From the NCBI GenBank assembly GCA_029945855.1, contig JAQSDJ010000012.1, forward strand, positions 25,059-89,058: a DNA stretch of 64,000 nucleotides, written 5' to 3'. Shown here piece after piece: positions 36,799 through 45,863 of the stretch. Origin of the DNA: Lacunisphaera sp. GTDB lineage: Bacteria > Verrucomicrobiota > Verrucomicrobiia > Opitutales > Opitutaceae. Position 1 is the stretch's first letter. Each line of letters opens with the position of its first letter. The notes beneath the pieces were generated by a model. That model ran no database searches. It was given only the letters and a program-made list of their open reading frames with translations, and had not been told where the DNA came from. The position numbers and the translations under genes were made by a program.

Positions 36799-37191
36799 AT
36801 GACCGACCCGATCAGTGATTTCCTGACCCACCTTCGCAATGCGTCGAAGGCCGGTCTCGCCCAGTGCGTTTCCCCGCACTCCAAGCTCAAGGAGAGCCTC
36901 GCCGGCATCCTGAAGACCGAAGGCTTCGTCCGCGACGTGGCCACCGGCACCGACGAGCGCGGTCACAAGACCGTCATCGTCACCATGAAATACGTCGACA
37001 GCGCCCCGGTCATCACCGGCCTCAAGCGTTCGTCCACCCCCGGCCGCCGGCTCTACACCGGCTACTCCGACATCCCCCGCGTCCTCAACGGCCTGGGTAT
37101 CGCCATCATTTCAACCTCCAAGGGTCTCATGAAGGACCAGGACGCCCGCCGCAACAAACTCGGCGGAGAACTCGTCTGCACCGTCTGGTAA
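36799..37191 (+). CDS. rpsH: 30S ribosomal protein S8
   Basis: MTDPISDFLTHLRNASKAG; GIAIISTSKGLMKDQDAR. Confidence 0.97.
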   Translation: MTDPISDFLTHLRNASKAGLAQCVSPHSKLKESLAGILKTEGFVRDVATGTDERGHKTVIVTMKYVDSAPVITGLKRSSTPGRRLYTGYSDIPRVLNGLGIAIISTSKGLMKDQDARRNKLGGELVCTVW

Positions 37192-37204
37192 GGAATCCAC
37201 CACC

Positions 37205-37750
37205 ATGAGCAGAATCGGCAAACAACCCGTTCAGATCCCCGACAAGGTCAAGGTCGACATCAAGGGCACCACCGTGTCCGTCGACGGCCCCAAGGGCAAA
37301 GTCTCCAAGACCTTCGCGCCCGTCGTGAAGATCGAGATCAAGGACAACACCGTCGTCGTCTCCCCCTCCGAGGAGACCCGCTTTTCCCGCGCCATGTATG
37401 GCACGGCCCGCTCCGTGATCGCCGGCATGATCAAGGGCGTCAGCGTCGGTTACCTCAAGGAGCTCGAGATCCAGGGCGTCGGCTTCAAGGCCATCCTCAA
37501 GGGCGACAAGCTCGACCTCTCCCTCGGCTACTCGCACCCGATCCTCCACCACATCCCCGCGGGCATCAAGGTCACCGTCACCGACGGCACCAAGCTCAAG
37601 ATCGAGGGCGCGGACAAGCAGCTCGTCGGCCAGGTCACCGCCGAGATCCGCGCCTACTACCCGCCGGAGCCCTACAAGGGCAAGGGCGTCCGCATCGTCG
37701 GCGAGTTCGCCGAGCGTGTCCGTCGCAAGGAAGGCAAGACCGTCGCCTAA
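37205..37750 (+). CDS. rplF: 50S ribosomal protein L6
   Basis: [26 protein letters not shown]. Confidence 0.97.
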   Translation: MSRIGKQPVQIPDKVKVDIKGTTVSVDGPKGKVSKTFAPVVKIEIKDNTVVVSPSEETRFSRAMYGTARSVIAGMIKGVSVGYLKELEIQGVGFKAILKGDKLDLSLGYSHPILHHIPAGIKVTVTDGTKLKIEGADKQLVGQVTAEIRAYYPPEPYKGKGVRIVGEFAERVRRKEGKTVA

Positions 37751-37764
37751 CCGCACCCCCACCC

Positions 37765-38127
37765 ATGAAAACTGTTTACAAGGCCCAGCTCCTCCAGAAG
37801 CGCAAATGGCGCATCCGCAAGAAGGTGACCGGCACCGCCGTCCGCCCGCGCCTCAGCGTCAAGTTCTCCGGCAAGCACATCTACGCCCAGCTCGTCAACG
37901 ACGACGCCGGCGCGACCCTCGTGTTCCTCTCGACCCTCGATCCCGAGGTGAAGAAGGGCGGCACGAAGGGCAATGTCTCCGGCGCCAAGTCGCTCGGCGT
38001 CACCTTCGCCGCCAAGGCCAAGGCCGCCGGCATCGCCTCGGTCGTGTTCGACCGCAACGGCCGGCCCTATCACGGCCGCGTCAAAACCTTCGCTGAAGCC
38101 GCGCGCGAGGGCGGTCTCCAATTCTAA
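37765..38127 (+). CDS. rplR: 50S ribosomal protein L18
   Basis: [47 protein letters not shown]. Confidence 0.96.
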   Translation: MKTVYKAQLLQKRKWRIRKKVTGTAVRPRLSVKFSGKHIYAQLVNDDAGATLVFLSTLDPEVKKGGTKGNVSGAKSLGVTFAAKAKAAGIASVVFDRNGRPYHGRVKTFAEAAREGGLQF

Positions 38128-38132
38128 CACCC

Positions 38133-38639
38133 ATGGCTAACAACAATCGCTCATTTTCCTCCGGCCCCGGCAATGACTCCGGCGAGCCCGGCATGTTTGA
38201 GAAGGTCGTCTTCATCAACCGCTGCGCCAAGGTCGTCAAGGGTGGCCGCCGCTTCAGCTTCTCCGCCCTCTCCGTGGTCGGCGACGGCAAGGGCCGCGTC
38301 GGCATCGGCTACGGCAAGGCCAACGAGGTCCCCGACGCCATCAAGAAGTCCACCGAGTCCGCCAAGAAGCGCATGGTCTCCGTCAAGCTCAAGGGCAGCA
38401 CCATCCCGCACGAGGTCCTCGGCCAGTATGACGGCGGCAAGGTCTTCCTCCGCCCCGCCTCCAACGGCACCGGCCTCATCGCCGGCGGCGGCGTCCGCGC
38501 CGTCCTCGAGGCCGCGGGCGTCCACAACGTCCTCACCAAGTCGATGGGTTCCAAGAACCACATCGCCGTCGTGCATGCGACCCTGAACGGCCTGCTCAAG
38601 CTCCGGCTTGAGGAGGACTTCAAGTCCCTGCGCAGCTGA
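38133..38639 (+). CDS. rpsE: 30S ribosomal protein S5
   Basis: [39 protein letters not shown]. Confidence 0.98.
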   Translation: MANNNRSFSSGPGNDSGEPGMFEKVVFINRCAKVVKGGRRFSFSALSVVGDGKGRVGIGYGKANEVPDAIKKSTESAKKRMVSVKLKGSTIPHEVLGQYDGGKVFLRPASNGTGLIAGGGVRAVLEAAGVHNVLTKSMGSKNHIAVVHATLNGLLKLRLEEDFKSLRS

Positions 38640-38709
38640 TCACCCTCCACTCATCCGAGTCGCCCTGCGCTGGTCGCGGGGCGGCGACCCAAACTTAGGA
38701 ATCCAGAAA

Positions 38710-39156
38710 ATGCGTCTCCATAATCTCGTTAACGTCAAGGGTGCTGTGCACCGCAAGAAACGCGTCGGTTGCGGCGAAGGCGGCGGCCACGGCAAGACTT
38801 CCGGCATCGGCGGCAAGGGCCAGAAGGGCCGCTCCGGCGGCTCCATCCGCCCCGGCTTCGAAGGCGGCCAGATGCCCCTCTACCGCAAGCTCCCGCACCG
38901 CGGCTTCAACAACTACGAGCACCGCACCAGCTACGCCGTCGTCAACGTCGGCGACTTGGCCCGGCTCGACGAGAAGATCACCGAGGTCAACACCGAGGTG
39001 CTCGCCGCCGCCGGCATCGTGCGTTCCGGCGTGAAGCTCCTCAAGGTCCTCGGCGACGGTGAGATCACCCGCGCCCTCAAGGTCACTGCCCAGAAATTCA
39101 CCGGCTCCGCCAAGGCGAAGCTGGAGAAGGCCGGCGGCCAGGCCCTCACGGCCTGA
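38710..39156 (+). CDS. rplO: 50S ribosomal protein L15
   Basis: GEGGGHGKTSGIGGKGQKGRSGGSIRPGFEGGQMPLYRKLPHRGFNN. Confidence 0.97.
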   Translation: MRLHNLVNVKGAVHRKKRVGCGEGGGHGKTSGIGGKGQKGRSGGSIRPGFEGGQMPLYRKLPHRGFNNYEHRTSYAVVNVGDLARLDEKITEVNTEVLAAAGIVRSGVKLLKVLGDGEITRALKVTAQKFTGSAKAKLEKAGGQALTA

Positions 39157-39217
39157 GCCGGGCCCCGGGGTGGGTCCGCCACCCGCTCACTCCCTCACCG
39201 TTCTCCGCTTTCCTCAC

Positions 39218-40720
39218 ATGTTCTCCGCTTTCACGAACTCCATGAAGATCCCCGAGCTGCGCTCGCGGATCCTCTACACGCTCAGCCTGCTCTTCGTGGC
39301 TCGTGTCGGCGCGCACATCCCGCTGCCCGGCGTCGACCCGAAGCCCCTCCTCCAGTTCTTTGAGGACCAGACGGCGGCCGGCGGCGGCGGCCTCATCGGC
39401 CTCTACAACATGTTCACCGGCGGCGCCCTCACCAAGGGCGCGGTCTGCGCGCTGGGCATCATGCCCTACATCAGCGCCTCCATCATCTTCCAGCTGATGA
39501 CCGCGGTGGTCCCGAGCCTCAGCCGCCTCCAGCAGGAGGGCGACGTCGGCCGGCAGAAGCTCACGCAATACACCCGCTACGCCACCGTCCTCATCTGCGT
39601 CGTGCAGGCCATCCTGCTCGTCTTCACCTTGGAGAACCCGGCCAAGTTGTTCGGCTCGCAGTTCGACGTGAACCACTACGGTCAGATCGTGCTGATGGGG
39701 CATTGGACGTTCCTGCTCTACTCCACCATCATCATGACCGCGGGCACCATGCTCCTCATGTGGCTCGGCGAGCAGATCACCCAGCGCGGCATCGGCAACG
39801 GCGTGTCGCTCCTCATCACCGTTGGCATTCTGGCCGACATCCCCGGCGCCGCGGTCGCCACCTACCAGCTCTTCTTCGCCCCGATCGGTGTCGCCAAGCT
39901 CGGCCTCCCGCAGGGGTTGATGATGGTCGCCCTCTTCGGCATCGTGACGATGGGCATCATCGCCGTCACGCAGGGCCAGCGCAAGATTCCGGTCCAATAC
40001 GCCAAGCGCGTCGTCGGCCAGAAGGTCTACGGCGGCCAGAGCTCCTTCCTGCCGCTCAAGGTCAATTACTCCGGCGTCATGCCCGTCATCTTCGCCAGCG
40101 CGATTCTGATGTTTCCGCAGACGATCCTATCGCAGATCGGCGCGGCCCTCGACATGCCCTTCCTAATCGAGTTCGCCAACAAGCTCACCAGCGGACATTT
40201 CCTCTACTACGCGGGCTTCACGACCCTCATCCTGTTCTTCAGCTATTTCTGGGTGTCGGTCATGTTCAAGCCGATCCAGATCGCCGACGACCTGAAGAAA
40301 TACGGCGGCTACATCCCTGGCGTGCGCCCGGGCGAGCCGACGGCGAGCTTCCTCGACTTCATCATGACGCGCCTGACGCTCGCCGGCGCGATCTTCCTCA
40401 CGATCATCGCGGTCATCCCGGACATTTTGCTGAATTCCTTCAACGTCCCGCCGCGCATCGCCTATTTCTTCGGCGGCACCGGCATGCTGATCACCGTCGG
40501 CGTCATCCTCGACACGATGCGCCAGGTCGAGACCTTCCTCCTGCAGCGTCATTACGACGGCTTCCTGAAGAAGGGCCGCATCCGCGGTCGCAGCACCTCC
40601 GCCAACGTCTCGCTCGGCGAAGCCGCCAGCGAGAAGGCGGTCATGCAACTCACTGCCGTCATGGTGGTTATCCTGGTGATCGGTCTGACCGCCTGGTTCG
40701 TCCGCCGCTTCGCTCTTTAA
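39218..40720 (+). CDS. secY: Preprotein translocase subunit SecY
   Basis: ALGIMPYISASIIFQLMTAVVPSL, YAKRVVGQKVYGGQSSFLPLKVNYSGVMPVIFASA. Confidence 0.98.
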   Translation: MFSAFTNSMKIPELRSRILYTLSLLFVARVGAHIPLPGVDPKPLLQFFEDQTAAGGGGLIGLYNMFTGGALTKGAVCALGIMPYISASIIFQLMTAVVPSLSRLQQEGDVGRQKLTQYTRYATVLICVVQAILLVFTLENPAKLFGSQFDVNHYGQIVLMGHWTFLLYSTIIMTAGTMLLMWLGEQITQRGIGNGVSLLITVGILADIPGAAVATYQLFFAPIGVAKLGLPQGLMMVALFGIVTMGIIAVTQGQRKIPVQYAKRVVGQKVYGGQSSFLPLKVNYSGVMPVIFASAILMFPQTILSQIGAALDMPFLIEFANKLTSGHFLYYAGFTTLILFFSYFWVSVMFKPIQIADDLKKYGGYIPGVRPGEPTASFLDFIMTRLTLAGAIFLTIIAVIPDILLNSFNVPPRIAYFFGGTGMLITVGVILDTMRQVETFLLQRHYDGFLKKGRIRGRSTSANVSLGEAASEKAVMQLTAVMVVILVIGLTAWFVRRFAL

Positions 40721-40732
40721 CCCTTTACTTCG

Positions 40733-41200
40733 GTGAAAGGGCCTGAACACTCCAGCCCCTTTTCCATTTTCGCTTCGGCGAAGGTGAAGTTCCTTCTCCT
40801 TGGTCCGTCGGCCCCGTTTTTTGCGGGTTTGGTCGACCAAGGTCGTTCTTTGAATCTTGAGCACGTCTCTCCTGCGTCCCTTGTGCAACAGGAGATTTCG
40901 CGACGCACGCCGGTCGGCCAGCAGGCCGCCGCGGCGCTCACGCGCGGCTCCGCCGTGCCTGACCACCTCCAGCTTGCGGTCCTCCGCAAATGGTTCTGGG
41001 CGCGCAAACCCGATGCGGGATTCCTTCTCGAAGGCTTCCCGGCTACGCTGCTCCAATCGTTGGTGTTCGACGAATGGCTCGAGACCCGTGGTGAATTCCT
41101 CACCGCCTGTTTCGCCGCCGATCCGCTTTCGGCGGATCCCGTCACCACCCACTACCGCACCCAGGGCCTCCTCCGTGGAGCCCTCTCCGCCGCCGCCTGA
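40733..41200 (+). CDS. Adenylate-kinase-like protein, truncated and lacking P-loop (putative pseudoenzyme)
   Basis: At the canonical adk position; [17 protein letters not shown] replaces [28 protein letters not shown] matches NGFLLDGFPRTIPQ; no LID/C-terminal half; GTG start. Confidence 0.65.
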   Translation: [155 protein letters not shown]

Positions 41201-41970
41201 TGATCCCGTTGAAAAATCCGGAAGCCATCGGGCGCATGCGCGAAGCCTGTGCCATCGCCGCCACCGTCTTGGCGCGGCTGAAGGAGCAGGTCCGTCCCGG
41301 TATCACGACCCACGACTTGGATCAAATCGGCCGCGATCTCATCGCCTCGTTCGGCGCCCGCAGCGCCTGCCACGGCTACCAGTTGCACTCCCGCCGCTAT
41401 CCCGCCTACACCTGCCTCTCCGTCAATGAGGAGGTCGTCCACGGCATCGGCTCCCTCCGGCGCATCCTGCGCGACGGTGACATCATCTCGCTCGACGTGG
41501 TCGTTGAATACAACGGCTACATCGGCGACAACGCCCAGACGGTCCCGGTCGGCACCATCGCCCCCCGCACCGCCGAGCTGCTGAAGGTCACCGAGGAAGC
41601 CCTCGCCCTCGGCATTGCCCAGGCCGTCGTCGGCCACCGGATCGGCGACATCTCGCACGCCGTGCAGACCTTCGTTGAATCGCACGGCTTCGGCGTCGTC
41701 CGCGAAATGGTCGGCCACGGGGTGGGGCGCGCGATGCACGAGGAACCGCAGATCCCGAACTTCGGCCGCCGCAACTCCGGCGAGAAGATCAAGGCCGGGA
41801 TGACCCTCGCCATCGAGCCCATGGTCAACCTCGGCACCCATGCGGTCCGCACGCTCAGCGACGGCTGGACGGTCGTCACCAGCGACGGCGCGCCCTCCGC
41901 CCACTTCGAACACACCGTGCTCACCACTGATTCCGGCCCCGAGATCCTCACGATCTCGCGGACCTCCTAA
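41200..41970 (+). CDS. map: Type I methionine aminopeptidase
   Basis: [39 protein letters not shown] metal-ligand motifs; TGATG overlap with previous ORF. Confidence 0.97.
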
Positions 41971-42019
41971 GCTTTTCCCTCTCTCCACTCTCCACTACCA
42001 ACTCTCAACCAACAAAACC

Positions 42020-42409
42020 ATGCCTCGTCTCCTCGGCGTCGAACTCCCCGCCAAAAAGAAAATCGGATATTCCCTGCGGTATATCTACGGCATCGGCCCC
42101 GCCCGGGCCGATCAGATCATCGCGGCCGCCGGCCTCGATGCCAACACGCGCGCCTCGGACCTGACCGAGGAGCAGCTGAACAAGATCCTCCACGTCATCA
42201 CCGACAACAAGTGGGTGGTCGAGGGCGATCTCCGCCGCGACATCGCCGGCAACCTCAAGCGCCTCCAGGCCATCAATTGCTACCGTGGCATCCGCCACCG
42301 CCGCGGCCTGCCCGTCCGCGGCCAGCGCACCAGCACCAACGCCCGCACCCGCAAGGGCCCGCGCAAGACCGTCGGCGTCACCAAGGCCGCCGCGCCCGCC
42401 AAAGCTTAA
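42020..42409 (+). CDS. rpsM: 30S ribosomal protein S13
   Basis: [52 protein letters not shown]. Confidence 0.98.
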   Translation: MPRLLGVELPAKKKIGYSLRYIYGIGPARADQIIAAAGLDANTRASDLTEEQLNKILHVITDNKWVVEGDLRRDIAGNLKRLQAINCYRGIRHRRGLPVRGQRTSTNARTRKGPRKTVGVTKAAAPAKA

Positions 42410-42421
42410 ACCCTATCACCC

Positions 42422-43060
42422 ATGTCCGACGAGAAATCCGCTCCCAAGAAGGAAAAGGCGCCCAAGAAGGTCGCTCCCGCCGCTGACGCCGCCCCCGCGG
42501 CCGAGGCCAAGGCCAAGCCGGCCGAAGCTCCCGCCAAGGCGGGCAAGGGCCCGAAGGCCGCCAAGTCCGCCGAGGGCGACGTTGCGGCCGCCCCGGCCGC
42601 TCCCGCCGCCCCCGTCGAGCTCGTCCACGGCGTGCCGAAGCAGCTCACCGCCGAGGATCTCCTCAAGGAGGAGCTCGCTTCGGTCAAGGTCCGCAAGGCC
42701 AAGGGCTCGAAGAACGTCACCTCCGGCATCGCGAACATCGCGGCCACCTTCAACAACACCATCGTCTCCATCACGGACGCGAAGGGCAACGTCATCTCCT
42801 GGTCCTCGGCCGGCAAGTGCAACTTTCGCGGTTCGCGCAAGTCCACCGCCTACGCCGCCCAGGTCGTGGCCCAGGATGCCGCCCGCAACGCCATGGCGCA
42901 CGGCCTCAAGGAAGTGCAGATCCGCGTGAGCGGTCCCGGCCTCGGCCGCGACTCCGCCATCCGCGGTCTCCAGGCCATCGGCCTCGAGATCTCCTCCATC
43001 ATCGACGTCACCCCGGTGCCGCACAACGGCTGCCGCCCGCGCAAGCGCCGTCGCGTCTAA
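42422..43060 (+). CDS. rpsK: 30S ribosomal protein S11 with Lys/Ala/Pro-rich N-terminal extension
   Basis: Core [30 protein letters not shown]...[13 protein letters not shown] preceded by roughly 80 low-complexity residues. Confidence 0.95.
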   Translation: MSDEKSAPKKEKAPKKVAPAADAAPAAEAKAKPAEAPAKAGKGPKAAKSAEGDVAAAPAAPAAPVELVHGVPKQLTAEDLLKEELASVKVRKAKGSKNVTSGIANIAATFNNTIVSITDAKGNVISWSSAGKCNFRGSRKSTAYAAQVVAQDAARNAMAHGLKEVQIRVSGPGLGRDSAIRGLQAIGLEISSIIDVTPVPHNGCRPRKRRRV

Positions 43061-43092
43061 TCCACCCCTTTAACAACTAATCCTCTCCTCCC

Positions 43093-43704
43093 ATGGCCCG
43101 TTACACTGGACCTTCCACCCGCATCAGCCGTCGCTTCGGCCAATACATCGTTGGCTCGGCGAAGGTGCTCGAGCGCCGCAATTTCCCGCCCGGCCAGCAC
43201 GGCCCGAAGTCGCGCCGCAAGCTTTCCGAATACGCCGTCGGCCTCAACGAGAAGCAGAAGCTCCGCTACATCTACGGCCTGCTCGAGCGCCAGTTCCGCC
43301 GCGTGTTCGCCATCGCCAAGAAGGAACGCGGCGTCACCGGCGAGCGCTTCCTGCAGCTCCTCGAGACCCGCCTCGACAGCGTCGTCTACCTCCTCGGCTT
43401 CGCCAAGAGCCGCGCCGCCGCCCGCCAGCTGGTCAACCACGGCCACGTCCGCGTCAACGGCAAGAAGGTCGACATCGCCAGCTACAACGTCGTCCAGGGC
43501 GACGAGGTCGAGATGAAGGCCGTCAATTCCTCCCGCCAGCTCGCCACCCGGGCCATCGAGGAGAACCGCGCCCGCGTCGTCCCCGCCTGGCTCACGCGCA
43601 ACGACGAGGCCCTCAAGGGCACCGTCACCCGTCTGCCCACGCGCGACGAGATGGAGCCCGGCATCAACGAGCAGCTCATCGTCGAATACTACTCGCGTTT
43701 CTAA
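43093..43704 (+). CDS. rpsD: 30S ribosomal protein S4
   Basis: MARYTGPSTRISRRFG; LETRLDSVVYLLGFAKSRAAARQLVNHGHVRVNGKKVDI. Confidence 0.98.
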   Translation: MARYTGPSTRISRRFGQYIVGSAKVLERRNFPPGQHGPKSRRKLSEYAVGLNEKQKLRYIYGLLERQFRRVFAIAKKERGVTGERFLQLLETRLDSVVYLLGFAKSRAAARQLVNHGHVRVNGKKVDIASYNVVQGDEVEMKAVNSSRQLATRAIEENRARVVPAWLTRNDEALKGTVTRLPTRDEMEPGINEQLIVEYYSRF

Positions 43705-43753
43705 GTTTCTGCCGGTCGCGGTCCCAATTCTACCAACTCAAATTATTCCTCCC

Positions 43754-44755
43754 ATGCCCAAGCGTCTCGGAAAGTTCGAAATTCCCTCCAAGCTCACCAA
43801 GATCGAGGAGGGCGCAACGTCCACCTACGCCAAGTTCATCGCCGAGCCCTTCGAGGCCGGCTACGGCCACACCATCGGCAACTCCCTCCGCCGCGTGCTG
43901 CTGAGCTCCATCGAGGGCAGCGCCATCAGCTCGATCAAGATCGACGGCGTGAACCACGAGTTCCAGTCCATCGACGGCGTGGTCGAGGATGTCACCGACA
44001 TCGTCCTGAACCTGAAGAAGATCCTCATCGTCTCCGAGAAGCGCGAGACCGTGAAGCTGCACCTCAAGGTCAACCGCGAGGGCGCCGTCACCGCCGCCGA
44101 CATCCAGGCCGACGCCAACATCAAGATCGTGAATCCCGACCAGGTCATCTGCACCCTCGACACCAAGCGCACATTCGAGGCCGAGATCGAGATCAAGACC
44201 GGCCGCGGCTACTGCCCCGGCGAGAACAACAAGAAGGAAGACCAGGCCATCGGCGTCATCCCGATCGACTCCCTCTTCTCCCCGGTCCGCCTCGTCCGCT
44301 ACGCCGTCGAGAACACCCGCGTCGGCCAGATCACCGATTACGACAAGCTCGTCCTCGAGGTCTGGACGGATGGCCGCATCACCCCGGACGACGCCCTCAA
44401 GCAGTCCGCCTCGATCCTCAAGCACCACCTCGACGTGTTCGACCGCGTCTCGCAGGAGGCCTACGAGTTCGAGAGCCAGGCCGCCGAGGTCAGCGAGGAG
44501 CAGAACAAGCTCCGCAAGCTCCTGAACATGTCGGTCAACGAGATCGAGCTGTCCGTCCGCGCCGCGAACTGCCTCAACAACGCGAACATCACCACGGTCG
44601 GCGAGCTCGCCATGAAGACCGAGCAGGAGATGCTCAAGTATCGCAACTTCGGCAAAAAGTCCCTCAACGAGATCAAGGAAAAGCTCGAAGCCCTCGGCCT
44701 GTCGCTGGGCATGAAGTTCGACGAGCGCCTCCTCGACACGAAGAAGGAAGCCTGA
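43754..44755 (+). CDS. rpoA: DNA-directed RNA polymerase subunit alpha
   Basis: AEPFEAGYGHTIGNSLRRVLLSSIEGSAI; alpha-CTD SVRAANCLNNANITTVGELA. Confidence 0.98.
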   Translation: MPKRLGKFEIPSKLTKIEEGATSTYAKFIAEPFEAGYGHTIGNSLRRVLLSSIEGSAISSIKIDGVNHEFQSIDGVVEDVTDIVLNLKKILIVSEKRETVKLHLKVNREGAVTAADIQADANIKIVNPDQVICTLDTKRTFEAEIEIKTGRGYCPGENNKKEDQAIGVIPIDSLFSPVRLVRYAVENTRVGQITDYDKLVLEVWTDGRITPDDALKQSASILKHHLDVFDRVSQEAYEFESQAAEVSEEQNKLRKLLNMSVNEIELSVRAANCLNNANITTVGELAMKTEQEMLKYRNFGKKSLNEIKEKLEALGLSLGMKFDERLLDTKKEA

Positions 44756-44760
44756 GGCAG

Positions 44761-44851
44761 AAGTAGCGAGTAGTGAGTAGCGGGTAGCGAGCAGCATGCT
44801 CCGCCGGCTGTTCTTCTACTCGCTACCCGCTACCCGCTACTCACTACTAAT
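44761..44851. repeat. Heptamer-iteration palindrome copy A (GTAGYGR units)
   Basis: GTAGCGAGTAGTGAGTAGCGGGTAGCGAG ... CTACTCGCTACCCGCTACCCGCTACTCACTAC. Confidence 0.85.
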
Positions 44852-44928
44852 TCGGTCCTCGCGCCGTCCGCTGCCGCCCCAACGCTGCGACCGGATTGCC
44901 GATCGGGGACCGATAACCAAAAACCACA

Positions 44929-45426
44929 ATGCGTCACAATAAACATCACGCCTCCCTCGGCGTCACCCGCGAGCACCGCAAGGCGATGCTTTCCAACATG
45001 GGCGCCAGCCTGATCAAGCACGGTCGTATCGAGACCACGCTGACCAAGGCCAAGGCCCTCCGTCCGTTCATCGAGCGGGTCATCACCAAGGCCAAGAAGG
45101 CCGCGGTGGCCACCGAAAAGAAGGACGCCATCCATCTCCGCCGCATGGCCCTCAAGGACATCCGCGACGAAGGTGCCGTCACCCTCCTTTTCAATGAGAA
45201 GGTCGCGCAGTTCGCCCAGCGCACCGGCGGCTACACCCGCATCTACAAGCTCGGCCCGCAGCGCATCGGCGACGCCGCCGAGATGGCGCTGATCGAGTTC
45301 ATCAGCGCCGAGGACGAGGGCTACAAGAAGTCCAAGGGCAAGAAGAAGTCCGCCAAGAAGGCCAAGCCGGCCGCCGAGGCCGCTGCTCCTGCCGCTGAAG
45401 CCGCCCCCGAAGCCCCCAAGGCCTAA
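44929..45426 (+). CDS. rplQ: 50S ribosomal protein L17 with Ala/Lys-rich C-terminal tail
   Basis: MRHNKHHASLGVTREHRKAMLSNMGASLIKHGRIETTLTKAKALRPFIE. Confidence 0.97.
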   Translation: MRHNKHHASLGVTREHRKAMLSNMGASLIKHGRIETTLTKAKALRPFIERVITKAKKAAVATEKKDAIHLRRMALKDIRDEGAVTLLFNEKVAQFAQRTGGYTRIYKLGPQRIGDAAEMALIEFISAEDEGYKKSKGKKKSAKKAKPAAEAAAPAAEAAPEAPKA

Positions 45427-45427
45427 G

Positions 45428-45454
45428 GGTAGGGCGAGTCCTCCGGACGAGCCG
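45428..45454 (+). repeat. REP-like element GGTAGGGCGAGTCCTCCGGACGAGCCG, copy 1
   Basis: Near-identical to 57188..57214 and the reverse complement of 57254..57280; starts 2 nt after rplQ stop. Confidence 0.75.
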
Positions 45455-45464
45455 CATCACTCTC

Positions 45465-45500
45465 AACGCGCCGCACCTTCGGGTCGGCGCGTTTTTCTTT
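45465..45500 (+). terminator. Intrinsic terminator after rplQ
   Basis: ACGCGCCG...CGGCGCGT followed by TTTTCTTT. Confidence 0.9.
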
Positions 45501-45539
45501 CCCCTTGGCTCCGGGGTCCCTTCGTGCGAACACTGGGCC

Positions 45540-45776
45540 GTGGTCCCGCCGCCTGATTTCACCCTCGATGTCGTCCTCTACGGCCTGCTCGTGCTCGGCC
45601 TGTTCGGCTTCCTCTGGGTCTATTACGACCGCCGCGACCGCCAGCTCTACGACACCCAGCGCCGCAAGATCACCTTCCACTGCATCCGTTGCGACCACCT
45701 CTATACCGAGAAGACCGGCACCGACACGGCCCCGTGCCCCCGGTGCGGTCACCCGAACACCCGGCTGAAGTTCTGA
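45540..45776 (+). CDS. Small membrane-anchored zinc-ribbon protein
   Basis: One TM (VLYGLLVLGLFGFLWVYY) plus CIRC-x16-CPRC; GTG start. Confidence 0.65.
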   Translation: MVPPPDFTLDVVLYGLLVLGLFGFLWVYYDRRDRQLYDTQRRKITFHCIRCDHLYTEKTGTDTAPCPRCGHPNTRLKF

Positions 45777-45863
45777 CGCCTGGCCAGGGTTGATGACAGG
45801 AACTGTGCGGGGCGGACGGGAATTGGGATTGATTCGCCCGCGACGAACGCCCCATAACTTCGC

